Of a stretch of 55,586 bases of DNA, positions 43,180-55,586 are shown one piece after another. The notes under the pieces are model-generated. The model was not told where the DNA came from. It made no database searches and saw only the letters and a program-made list of their open reading frames with translations. Origin of the DNA: Bryobacterales bacterium (GTDB lineage: Bacteria > Acidobacteriota > Terriglobia > Bryobacterales > Bryobacteraceae); assembly GCA_016713735.1 (NCBI GenBank), contig JADJOP010000021.1:1-55586 (forward strand). Direction: 5' to 3'. The translations under genes and the position numbers were made by a program. Position 1 is the first letter of the stretch. Every line of letters starts with the position of its first letter.

Positions 43180-44062
43180 AGCGCTCATCCGCTTCTACCT
43201 GCTTCACGTCATGATCCTGCCCCTCGCCCTGGCGGCACTAATGGGCGTCCACTTCTGGCGCATCCGCAAAGACGGCGGCATGGTCCGCCCCGCTGACGCC
43301 GATGACCAACTCGCCAGCGGACCCCGCGAAGAGGCTCTTCCTGTCTTCACCGAAGCCCCCGCCAAAACCTACCACCTGGCTGCCATAGTCCGCGGCCGCA
43401 CCGCCAACGTCGGCCGAGGCCCGGAAAACACCGTCCCCTCCATGCCGCACCTCTTCTACGCCGAACTCGGCGTGATGATGGTGACGCTGCTCGCCTGCCT
43501 CGCCCTTTCCCTCATCTCCGACGCTCCGCTCAAGGAACTGGCCAACCCGAGCGTTCCGGAAAATCCCGCCAAAGCCCCGTGGTACTTCCTTGGCCTTCAG
43601 GAAATGGTCGCCTTCAGCGCCTTCATGGGCGGCATCGGCATCCCCTCCATCGTTCTGATCGGACTCGCCCTCATCCCCTACCTCGACCGCGAAACCGAGG
43701 GCACGGGACGCTGGTTTGGCGGTCCCGGCGGCTGGCCGCTGGTGCGGCTTTCCATCGTGCTCGGCCTCGCCGCACCCATCCTCATCGAGACGTTTGTCAT
43801 CCGCTTCGGCTGGCTGCGCGAGTGGTTCCCGTCAGTGCCCCAACTCTTCATCACCGCCCTGAACCCTGGCACGCTGCTCACCGCCGTATACGCGCTCTAT
43901 TCGTTGTGGTGCATCCGCCGTTACGGCTCCACGCGCGCCGGAGCGCTGGCGCTGTTTACCTGCTTTCTCTGCGGATTCCTCGTGCTGACCATTGTCGGCA
44001 CCTACTTCCGCGGTCCCAACTGGGTCTTCTACTGGTCGCCGAGCGAGTGGCCCAAGCATTGA
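43166..44062 (+). CDS. Cytochrome b, C-terminal part (helix D onward, subunit IV-like)
   Basis: About 298 residues from ATG 43166, which would be the first start if translated separately. Helix D with HX14H (LLHVMILPLALAALMGVHFW) completes the haem pair of the preceding part. The subunit-IV-like region carries APWYFLGLQEM in place of the PEWY motif of the Qo site. Further helices are FYAELGVMMVTLLACLALSL, IPSIVLIGLALIPYL, IVLGLAAPILIETFVI and FTCFLCGFLVLTIVGTYF. Together with 42514-43179 it makes a complete cytochrome b plus subunit IV fusion of about 515 residues. Ends WVFYWSPSEWPKH. Four bases to the cytochrome c gene. Confidence 0.88.
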   Translation: MVGAEALIRFYLLHVMILPLALAALMGVHFWRIRKDGGMVRPADADDQLASGPREEALPVFTEAPAKTYHLAAIVRGRTANVGRGPENTVPSMPHLFYAELGVMMVTLLACLALSLISDAPLKELANPSVPENPAKAPWYFLGLQEMVAFSAFMGGIGIPSIVLIGLALIPYLDRETEGTGRWFGGPGGWPLVRLSIVLGLAAPILIETFVIRFGWLREWFPSVPQLFITALNPGTLLTAVYALYSLWCIRRYGSTRAGALALFTCFLCGFLVLTIVGTYFRGPNWVFYWSPSEWPKH

Positions 44063-44066
44063 CGCC

Positions 44067-45718
44067 ATGCGGAAAAACAAACTCCTCCTCTTACTCTCGA
44101 GCGCCGCCGTGCTGCTGCTGCTGGTGGGCGCGGCCGCCGAAGAGAACTACCTGCGCGAGTGGCGCCGCATTCAAGCACAGGGCCGCTCCGACGAAGGCGC
44201 CATCCCCGTCCAACTCCGCCAGGTTGTCAATCCCGGACTCGGCGTCGCTGACCGCTGCGTCTCCTGCCATGTCTCCATGGGACCCGGCGAACAAGGCGTG
44301 CGCGGAGCGGCTCTCTTCGTCGCACACAAGCCCGTCGTCCACGATCCTTCCGACTACGGCTGCACCGTCTGCCACGGCGGCCAGGGCCAGGCCACCGAAA
44401 AGAACGACGCCCACGGAGACGTCCACTTCTGGCCCGAACCGATGCTCGACAAAGGGATGTCCTACGCCGGCTGCGGCACCTGCCACGTTGCCCTGCATGT
44501 TCCTGAACAAGCGCAACTGCGCGCCGCCGAACTCGCCTTCGAGCGCCTCGACTGCTACTCCTGCCACCGCGTCGATGGCAAAGGCGGCACTGTCCGCCCC
44601 GACCAGGGCGGCATGGAAGGCCCTAATCTTTCGCGCACCGCTCTCGTCGCTTACGACAAGGAGTGGCACGCGAAACACACGGCCAAATCCGCCGCTGCCG
44701 CGGATGGCCCGTGGAAGAAGGCATTCCGCTCCGTCACCACCGAGGACCTCACCCTGCTTGACACCTTCCTCGCCACGCGCGTCGCCGCGCCGCAACTCGT
44801 CTCCGCCAAAAGCGTCTTCCTCAGCTACGGCTGCCTCGGCTGCCACAAGGTGAGTGGTGTCGGCGGCGATGATGGCCCCGACCTCACCCGCGCCGGCTTC
44901 AAGGACCCCGGCCAGGTCAGCTTCGAACACGTGCCCGGCAAGGGCAGCATGTCCAACTGGATGGCTGAGCACTTCCGCGCCCCCGCATCCGTTGTCGTCG
45001 GTTCGCAGATGCCCGCCGCCGCCGTTTCGGAAAGCGAAATCCGCCAGCTCACCTTCTTCACGCTCTCGCTGCGCCGCAAGGAGTTGCGCGACGTCTACCT
45101 GCCCAAGGACCGCATCCGCGCCTCCAAGTTCGGCGAACGCGAGTTCGCCACCGACGGCGCAACCCTCTACGGCGCCTTCTGTGCCGGCTGCCACGGCGCC
45201 GATGGCCAGGGCCGCCGCCTCCCCGGGCTGGTCTCGTTCCCCTCCATCGCCAATCCTGATTTTCTCGCCATCGCACCCGAGGCGCTGCTCTCCAAAACCA
45301 TCGAACTCGGCCGCCCCGGCCGCCGCATGCCCGGCTGGCTCAAATCCGACGCACTCAATTCGGACGACGTGAAGGCCGTCATCGCCCACATCCGCGCGCT
45401 CTCGGCGGCCACCGTCGAAACCGATCCACACCCGCCGCGCTGGGTCAAGGGGGACTCCGCCGAAGGCAAGCGCCTCTTCAGTTCCACCTGCTCCGGTTGC
45501 CACGGCTCCTACGGCGTGGGCGGCGAAGGACCGGCTCTTAACAACAAGGTGCTGCTCGAATCGGCCACCGACCACTACCTGGTGGAAACCATCAAGCGCG
45601 GACGCCGCGGCACCGCCATGAGCTCATTCCTCGAACCCTCGCCGGTGCGTCCGGCTCTCAACCAAAGCGACATCGAAAACCTCGTCGCCTATCTTCGTTC
45701 CCTGCAGGGAGGCAAATC

Positions 45719-45722
<4 letters not shown>
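44067..45722 (+). CDS. Seven-heme cytochrome c linking the bc complex and the molybdenum enzyme
   Basis: 551 residues with an N-terminal membrane/signal helix (KLLLLLSSAAVLLLLVGAAA). Seven CxxCH motifs are present: CVSCH, CTVCH, CGTCH, CYSCH, CLGCH, CAGCH and CSGCH. The first four lie close together in a multiheme part. The last three belong to mono-haem c domains, the final two with typical neighbours (DGATLYGAFCAGCHGADGQG; GEGPALNN; IENLVAYLRSL). MPAAAVSESEIRQL and RRMPGWLKSD are possible methionine haem ligand sites. By position it replaces cytochrome c1 and carries electrons between the Rieske/cytochrome b pair and the NxrA/NarG-like enzyme whose gene overlaps by ATGA. All cysteines are intact. 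Confidence 0.92.
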
Positions 45723-50292
<4,570 letters not shown>

Positions 50293-50304
50293 CGAGGTGC
50301 CTCC

Positions 50305-51144
50305 ATGAAGAGATCCGTCCTCATCATTCTGCTCACTGCCGCCGCCTGCAGCCGCGGCCCCAAGATGGCGAACGAAGTCATCGCCACGGCCGCCGCCAAG
50401 CTGCCCGCCGATCCCAACGACGCCGCCTGGAACAACACCACTGAGCACGCCGCCAAGCTCCTGCCGCAGGACTTGGTCGAGCCGCGCCTCCTCACGCCCA
50501 CCACCGCCGAGGTCAAGGTCCGCGCCCTGAGCGACGGCTCCCGCGTCGCTTTCCGCCTGGAGTGGGACGACGCCACGAACAGCAACGCACCGGGCCCTTC
50601 GAAGATGGTCGATGCCTGCGCCATTCAGATCCCCGAGAAGATCGAGAAGGACCTGCCCGAGCCCCAGATGGGACAGGACGGCAAGCGCGTCTTCGTCACC
50701 TATTGGCGCGCTGACTGGCAGGCCACCATCGACGGCCGCGGCGATTCGATCCGCGACCTCTACCCCAACGCTACCATCGATCATTACCCCTACGAATCGA
50801 AGGCGCTTGAACCGGGCTCCGATGCCCAACGCCAGATGGCGCTCCGCTACGCCCCCGCCCGCGCGCTTGGGAACATCCGCAGCGGCCCGCGCACGGCTCC
50901 TGTCGAAGACCTCGTCGCCAACGGCCCTGGCACCCTCTCACCCGGCCCCTCCCAGGGCGCGCAGGGAAAGGGCTCCCATCTCAAGACTAAATGGTCCGTC
51001 GTCATCAGCCGCAAGCTCCCCGACGGCCTCGCCGTGAACCAGCGCACTCATGTCGCCCTCGCCGTCTGGCAGGGCTCGCAACAGGAATCAGGCGCGCGCA
51101 AGATGCGCACTGGCTGGATTCCCCTCGTCAGGAGGGCGCAATGA
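50305..51144 (+). CDS. NxrC / ethylbenzene-dehydrogenase-gamma-like haem b subunit, probable lipoprotein
   Basis: 279 residues. MKRSVLIILLTAAAC ends in a lipobox-like Cys, so the protein would be anchored outside the cytoplasmic membrane. The body matches the EB_dh haem-binding fold of type II DMSO-reductase gamma subunits: DPNDAAWNNTTEHAAKLLPQ, VKVRALSDGSRVAFRLEWDD, VDACAIQIPEKIEKDL, FVTYWRADWQ, WSVVISRKLP and LALAVWQGSQQESGARKMRT. In EbdC and DdhC the haem is bound by Met and Lys; candidate residues cannot be fixed without alignment. GAGGTG site. It overlaps the chaperone gene by four bases. Confidence 0.88.
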   Translation: MKRSVLIILLTAAACSRGPKMANEVIATAAAKLPADPNDAAWNNTTEHAAKLLPQDLVEPRLLTPTTAEVKVRALSDGSRVAFRLEWDDATNSNAPGPSKMVDACAIQIPEKIEKDLPEPQMGQDGKRVFVTYWRADWQATIDGRGDSIRDLYPNATIDHYPYESKALEPGSDAQRQMALRYAPARALGNIRSGPRTAPVEDLVANGPGTLSPGPSQGAQGKGSHLKTKWSVVISRKLPDGLAVNQRTHVALAVWQGSQQESGARKMRTGWIPLVRRAQ

Positions 51145-51833
51145 GCGTCGCCGTCAGTCAGGAAGTGAAAGATCTATTGCGCGAGTCCGCCGAGTGGCGG
51201 CTTCTTGGACTGCTCTTTGAATACCCCACCGCTGCCTGGCGCCAATCGCTCACCGCGCTGCTCCCCGATCTCGGCGGCGGAGCGCTGGCCTCGCTTGCCA
51301 CAGACGCCCTCCACCATCAAACCGAAGGGCTACACATCGCACTCTTCGGACCTTCCGGCTCCGTGCCCGTCCGCGAGGTCGCCTACCAGGGCGGCGTGCA
51401 ATCGGGCTATCTCGTGTCGGAACTCGCCGCTTACTACGCTGCCTTCGGCTATTCCCCCACAGCTGAAGAGCCCCCCGACCATCTCGCCATCGAACTCGGC
51501 TTCCTCGCCTACCTCAAGATGAAACAGGCCCTCGCCCTTGCCTGCGGTGACCCGTCCCAGGTGTCAGTGGCCGCCGATGCCGCTGCCACTTTCCGCAAGG
51601 ATCACCTCACCCTGATGGCTGAACCCATCGCCCAGTTGCTCCCCACCTTCGCGCCCGACTATCTCACCGAAGCAGGCTCCGTGCTGCTCCATCGCCTGGG
51701 GCCCGCCCCGCGATCAAGCTATCCGCTTTCGGCTCCTGCAATGGGAGAAGGCGATGACGATGATCTTGGCTGCGGAGCGGAATCCGGCGATTCCGCCCTG
51801 ATTCCCCTCATCGGGCCAAACGCCATCGCATGA
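51141..51833 (+). CDS. TorD/NarJ-type molybdoenzyme chaperone
   Basis: 230 residues. All-helical, with RESAEWRLLGLLFEYPTAAW, VAYQGGVQSGYLVSELAAYY and PPDHLAIELGFLAYLKMKQA. The E-L-x-F-L-x-Y-L-x-x-K stretch is characteristic of the TorD/DmsD/NarJ superfamily, which binds the Tat leader and inserts the cofactor of the alpha subunit. AGGAGG ribosome site ahead of ATG 51141, overlapping the gamma gene stop. The C-terminal 50 residues (GEGDDDDLGCGAESGDS) are acidic and variable. Last gene of the operon. Confidence 0.88.
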   Translation: MSVAVSQEVKDLLRESAEWRLLGLLFEYPTAAWRQSLTALLPDLGGGALASLATDALHHQTEGLHIALFGPSGSVPVREVAYQGGVQSGYLVSELAAYYAAFGYSPTAEEPPDHLAIELGFLAYLKMKQALALACGDPSQVSVAADAAATFRKDHLTLMAEPIAQLLPTFAPDYLTEAGSVLLHRLGPAPRSSYPLSAPAMGEGDDDDLGCGAESGDSALIPLIGPNAIA

Positions 51834-52023
51834 TTGCCCGCCTCCCCGCCGGTAGATTCAATCCCCCCCAGGACGGCTCACACCGGGCGCTCACCGGAGC
51901 ACGGCCCAGCCCCGCGCTCGCCGCCTACCCTTCACCATCCAGGAGCTTCGCGGCTACCATAGGCGAGTGCCTTGATATTGCCAGCGCCCGGATTGCGCCT
52001 CGCAGGACTGGAGACAAGCGGGG

Positions 52024-52687
52024 TTACTTTCTCTTCTCGAATCGGAACTCGTCGAAATACGTAACGCTGTCGGCCTTCGTCCAGAGACCGGTCTTGCCGG
52101 ACGCGGAGAATGTTGCGTCTTCCACCTCCATCATCTTGCCGCCGTCGAGGAAGACGGCGAACCTGGGCCCGTCGAAGTCGACCTTCAAGGCGCTCCATAT
52201 TTGCTTGGGCACCTTGTGCTTCACGCCGTAGGTCTTTGACGGCGTCCCCTTCGGTTCGAGCGAGATTCGTTTCCCGCCTTCGACTTTGTACAGCACGACG
52301 TTGTCCTCCAGCGCATTGGCCCGGACAATGTAGTAATTGTCGGGGTCCCTGTAACGCCAGACGATGCCAGCCGCCTGATCGCGCTCGCCGGCCATGGTTT
52401 GAACCGCACCGAGACGTGCCGTCGGCGAAGGCAGCCTTTTGGTAGATGGCAGGGGAAACGCCCCGAGTCTTGTCGTTGGAGGTTTGGGCAAGAACGCGGG
52501 ATGGCGGTGGAGCGGACGGATCTTCGACGATCTCCCACTTCGGAGCGCCTCCCTCGTGGGTCATGGCGACCACCCAGTCCTTCGGGACCGTGCCCGGTTT
52601 GTCCCGGCGGAAGTTCACTTCGGCCGCGGGTGCGAGAAGCGCGATCGATAGCAGTAGAGACAAGACAGTTCGCGACTTCTCCCTCAT
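52024..52687 (-). pseudogene. Secreted DUF1080/LamG-like protein (one frameshift)
   Basis: Signal peptide SRTVLSLLLSIALLAPAA from ATG 52687, then NFRRDKPGTVPKDWVVAMTH and PAIYQKAAFADGT. One indel near 52400 moves the frame; the rest reads LGAVQTMAGERDQAAGIVWR, YRDPDNYYIVRANALEDNVV, LYKVEGGKRISLE, WSALKVDFDGPRFAVFLDGG and ASGKTGLWTKADSVTYFDEF. This is the beta-sandwich of the DUF1080 (3-keto-disaccharide hydrolase/LamG-like) family, about 220 residues when repaired. The start overlaps the stop of the haem-binding protein upstream (ATGA), so the two were co-expressed. Confidence 0.75.
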
Positions 52688-53570
52688 TTGACTCCAGGAC
52701 CACCCTTCAGCCGCAAGTGGATCAGCGTGGAAACCGAGTGTTCCTCGTATAGCTCATCGTTCAGTACGGCAACGGCACAAGCGTTGTCCCTCTTCGGGTC
52801 GATGACGGCATCATCCGAGTGGCTCGTCGAAAACTTGCGCTCATTTCCAGGAACCAACCTTCCCGTGTGGCTTCCATTCCTCGAATATCCGCCATGCTGC
52901 CGTCCGGCTCCTGCTGTGAAAAGGAGTCGATCAAGTCGCCCGCAAAGGCCGTGGGTTCGGGCTTCTGCGCATAGGGTGACTTGCCCGCGTCCTGCACGCG
53001 TGCAATGAACACGCGCCGCCCGCTGTGCAGTTTGTGTTCCTTGCCGTTGGGCACCGGGCTCTGGCTGATGACGTGAGACTTATCATCGACCCAGCCGATG
53101 GGATTGCCCCGCCCCGCCTTCCAGTGCCAGACATCGGCCTTGTACTCCCGCTCGACGGTCAACATGCTAATGGCGAAGTCTCCTCGATGGGAAACTCGAT
53201 GGCAAACTGGTCATCCGGCTTCGAAGGCCGATCATACTTCTTCTGAGCAGCATTCCAGATATAGGGGTCGCGCATGTCGCTCTTGGTGGCGTCCTCCCAT
53301 TCCGCGGCGATGAAGATCGAGTCGTCGGTGTGCAGAGCGCGCAGGACCGCCGGCCGCGCATGATCGCCCCCCATGGCCTCGCGGATCATCACCGTCACAG
53401 GTCTGGCCCTTACTCCAAACCGAGTCGCGCTGGCCGTCCATCCGCAGCGCAGTCCGCACGTAGGTGGATTCCCAGATCACCGGCGATGCGTCACGGGACC
53501 AACCGTCGCCTTGCGCGAAAAGGCTGGCCGCCCTGAGCGCGCAGCTGAACGAGAAGCAGAGAAGTCGCAT
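52684..53570 (-). pseudogene. Ethylbenzene-dehydrogenase-gamma-like (EB_dh) haem-binding protein (three frameshifts)
   Basis: Signal peptide MRLLCFSFSCALRAASLFAQ from ATG 53570, then YVRTALRMDGQRDSVWSKGQ. After an indel near 53395 comes VTVMIREAMGGDHARPAVLR, ALHTDDSIFIAAEWEDATKS and DDQFAIEFPIE. After another near 53170 comes MLTVEREYKADVWHWKAGRG, and after a third near 52790 comes DDAVIDPKRDNACAVAVLND with HLRLKGGPGVK. The DDSIFIAAEWEDATKSD and DVWHWKAGR blocks are typical of the EB_dh haem-binding domain also seen in the gamma subunit at 50305. A second, soluble or exported paralogue so close to the operon may be an alternative haem partner. Decay or sequence error cannot be separated. Confidence 0.75.
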
Positions 53571-53661
53571 GACGCGATCGTGCAACGGCAACCTGAAGAT
53601 TATCTGAAAGACTGGGCTCTTCAGAAGACTTTCAGGACGTGAGCCGGTAGCCCAGCAGCCC

Positions 53662-53675
53662 GTGGATAAAGTCCC
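53662..53675 (+). repeat. IS1182 left inverted repeat
   Basis: GTGGATAAAGTCCC, exact reverse complement of 55127-55140. Confidence 0.85.
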
Positions 53676-53719
53676 TCAAAACATGTTGAGCTGAAAAAGT
53701 TTCGGCCGGATAATGGGGC

Positions 53720-55086
53720 ATGGCATTGGGCAAGCGAAGGAGCGAAGCAGGCGTCGTTCTGGGTGGAAGCCAGCCAGTTGCAGGCGCGGGCCGCCACCCG
53801 TTCTACAGCCGGCTGAACGAGATCCTGGAGCGGGCGAAGTTCGATCTCTACGCGGAGCGGATCTGCCGCAAGTACTACGCCACGACGATGGGCCGGCCGT
53901 CGATCGCGCCGGACGTGTACTTCCGGTGCTTCCTGGTGGGCTACTTCGAAGGAATCGATTCGGAGCGGGGGATCGCCTACGGCGTCGGACTCTCCGGCTT
54001 GCGGGAGTTTCTGGGCATCGGGTGGGAGGAGCAGACGCCGGATCACTCGACGCCTGTCCAAGACGCGGCGGCTGATGAGCCCGGGCAACGCACCAGCGGT
54101 GTTCCGTGGGCCTTGTAGCGGCTGGCGGCGGAGGGTCGATGAGCGGGAAGAATCTGGGGGTGGACGCGACCACGTTGGAAGCCGATCCGCCGCGCTGCGC
54201 TCGATCGTGCGGCGCGACGACGGGGGCCAGCTATGACGAGCATGTGGCGGCGCTGATGAAGGCGGAAGGGATGGAAGAGCCGACGGCGGTCGAGCGGCAG
54301 CGTTGACGACCGGAAGCGCAAGAAGTCGTTGCCGAACCGAGTGGAGGAACCCGCACGATCCGGAAGCGCGGATCACGAAGATGAAAGAGGGTCGGATTTA
54401 CCCCACTTGGCCTACAAGGCCGAGCATGCGGTGGATCTGGAGACGGGCGGTGGTGGCGGTGACGGTAACCGGCGGATCGAGGCGATACGGCGAGTGTGGC
54501 GGTGACGCTGGCCGAGCGCCGGAGAGAGACGGTGAAGGCGATGGCGGGACAGGCCGCCGAGGCGGAAGCTTTTTGCGGGGCCGGTGAAACGGTGAGTGCG
54601 ATTGGAGTAGAGCGGGCGATCGCGTGACAAGGGCTATCATAGCAAAGAAGTGTGTGGGATCCGGCGCGGGTGGTGCGGACGGTGATTGCCGAGCCGGAGC
54701 GGAAACGGCAAAGAAGTGGACGGGACAGGGCGAGGAGCAAGCGACGGTGACGCCAACCGGCGGCGGCTGAAAAACCGGAGCGGCCAGCGCTGATAAGACG
54801 GCGTGGAACTGGATCGAAAGAACTTTCCGCCGCCCAGCTGCATTGACACCGGAGGAACGCGCCGGGCGCACTGCGCAAGAAGGAGAACATCGCGAAGCGC
54901 GTGTGCTCCTGCACGCCGCGGCGTTCAATCTGGAGCCTGATCCTGCGGCAAACGTTGAGTGCCGGCACGGCAAGGCAGGCGGCGGATCGCCCGCCGGCCT
55001 ATGTTTGGCGTTTTTCTGCGACTCATCGCGGGCTACAAAGTGCGACTCCGAGCCACTTCGGCCCAGTTACAGCCAGAATCTCTGAC
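53720..55086 (+). pseudogene. IS1182-family transposase (heavily frameshifted)
   Basis: N-terminal DUF772-type block FYSRLNEILERAKFDLYAER, CRKYYATTMGRPSIAPDVYF, RCFLVGYFEGIDSERGIAYG and LSGLREFLGI is intact in one frame (53720-54118). Fragments of the DDE domain follow in other frames: GKNLGVDATTLEA, YDEHVAALMKAEGMEEPT, NPHDPEARITKMKEGR, AEHAVDLETG, and the end block ARVLLHAAAFNLEP / LILRQTLSAGT. At least six frame changes and some missing sequence make it non-functional. Confidence 0.8.
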
Positions 55087-55126
55087 CCTCTGGGCATTTC
55101 TAAACGCTTGTTCGCCGCGCCGGAAT

Positions 55127-55140
55127 GGGACTTTATCCAC
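55127..55140 (-). repeat. IS1182 right inverted repeat
   Basis: GGGACTTTATCCAC, pairs perfectly with the left end. Confidence 0.85.
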
Positions 55141-55524
55141 TGGCCATTAGAGGCGCTGCGAGAAGAATCGCGAGGCCGAATACAGGCAGAGGGTGCAACT
55201 GTTGAACGATCATGCGGCACTATCGCCCACGAATCTGAAATTCTTCTTGAAAGCGGAGCTCCCAAACGGGTAGCGTTCGCCAAAACCGACGCATCCGGCG
55301 AGATCACGGGTGGGTTCTGTCGATTGTCTACCTGAAGCTCAGAATTGCGGTGGCCACCCATATCATCCCGGTTGCATCTAAACAGGAAGGAGAGGCCCGT
55401 CTCAGCATGGAAGCGACGTGCGATAGGAGCTTTCAAGAAGACTAATGCCAGAAAAACCAACAGCGAACCCCGTCTGTCACTGGCAGCCGCCAACGAGGCG
55501 TGTTACCCAGCTTGTACTTTGGGA
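55141..55524. other. Region after the IS1182 relic, no gene assigned
   Basis: About 380 bases. A short open frame to 55335 reads EALREESRGRIQAEGATVER and SEILLESGAPKRVAFAKTDA, which could be a gene tail cut by the element, but I do not recognise it. The rest looks like a leader region for the gene running off the window. Confidence 0.35.
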
Positions 55525-55586
55525 ATGATGGCAGCCGCGCTGGCTACTGGGGCGTGGGCTCAGGAGCATCCGCAGCACAACGACGC
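55525..55586 (+). CDS. Start of a secreted protein, runs off the window
   Basis: ATG ATG at 55525/55528 opens MMAAALATGAWAQEHPQHND, a short signal-peptide-like sequence with a likely cleavage after AWA. The frame is open to the last base. The true start may lie further upstream, since the codons before it (AANEACYPACTLG) are also open in this frame. Family unknown. Confidence 0.35.
   Translation, partial: MMAAALATGAWAQEHPQHND

Larger units (their letters stand above)
53662..55140 (+). mobile_element. IS1182-family insertion sequence relic, about 1.48 kb
   Basis: Delimited by perfect 14-base inverted repeats (53662-53675 and 55127-55140), extendable to 18 bases with one mismatch. A broken IS1182-type transposase fills the interior. 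Short for this family because of internal losses. It borders the right side of the putative nitrate island. Confidence 0.8.

Noticed and set aside
42514..44062. Natural split into cytochrome b6 and subunit IV
   Set aside because: The break lies before helix D, so each half would lack a haem ligand pair. In b6f the split comes after helix D.
44091..45575. Long minus-strand open frame (494 codons) under the seven-heme cytochrome
   Set aside because: It is the complement of a gene with seven CxxCH motifs and biased codon use. Its product is Gly/Ala/Val-rich with no recognisable domain, typical of the shadow of a C3-rich gene.

Overview
The window looks like a piece of a GC-rich Acidobacteriota chromosome, most likely of the Bryobacter/Solibacter lineage. 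The reasons are lineage-typical gene families: PD40/TolB-like propeller proteins, an ECF sigma factor overlapping a TPR serine/threonine kinase, FG-GAP/ASPIC-UnbV (CRTAC1-like) proteins, and a beta-helix protein with a Solibacter-type C-terminal domain. Everything here was read by eye from the sequence. No database search was run.

Layout. (1) 1-10.7 kb: two and a half tandem copies of a three-gene module, histidine kinase + OmpR-type response regulator + TPR/PD40 protein. Every copy carries frameshifts. (2) 10.7-14.1 kb: a debris zone with an IS630-family element that cut a small secreted-protein gene, a decayed duplicate of a sigma-factor leader, and a frameshifted collagen-like protein. (3) 14.4-17.4 kb: sigma factor and receptor-like kinase. 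(4) 17.4-22.6 kb, minus strand: CRTAC1-like protein, a membrane cytochrome b/five-heme cytochrome c protein, and an Fe-S type Rrf2 regulator. (5) 22.7-29.9 kb: caspase-like protease interrupted by TAG, a membrane PD40 protein, and a hydrolase and beta-helix protein that share a near-identical operator-like sequence. (6) 29.9-31.0 kb: truncated IS3-family element. (7) 31.3-38.5 kb: glutamine amidotransferase, then a minus-strand cluster of NarK-type transporter fused to a membrane cytochrome-like domain, NasA-like molybdenum reductase, 4x[4Fe-4S] protein, Rieske protein, a small membrane protein and DUF488. (8) 39.1-51.8 kb: a tRNA-Thr 3' fragment, then a tight operon: Rrf2 regulator, GltD/DsrL-like flavoprotein, Rieske protein, cytochrome b, seven-heme cytochrome c, and a Tat-exported molybdenum enzyme of the nitrite oxidoreductase / periplasmic nitrate reductase type with beta, gamma and chaperone genes. 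(9) 51.8-55.6 kb: frameshifted DUF1080-like and ethylbenzene-dehydrogenase-gamma-like genes, an IS1182-family relic with terminal inverted repeats, and the start of a secreted protein.

How it works together. The 39.6-51.8 kb operon is the centrepiece. The NxrA/NarG-like, NxrB/NarH-like and NxrC-like subunits would interconvert nitrate and nitrite outside the membrane. The Rieske/cytochrome b pair and the seven-heme cytochrome would link that site to the quinone pool, and the flavoprotein to NAD(P)H. Haloarchaeal nar operons have a comparable Rieske + cytochrome b + narGHJ layout. The neighbouring NarK-NasA cluster would bring nitrate in and reduce it in the cytoplasm. Direction (nitrate reduction or nitrite oxidation) and even the substrate cannot be settled from sequence reading alone.

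Caveat. Frameshifts are very dense at both ends (1-14 kb and 52-55 kb) and sparse between. Several sit in short homopolymer runs, so sequencing or assembly errors are a real alternative to gene decay.
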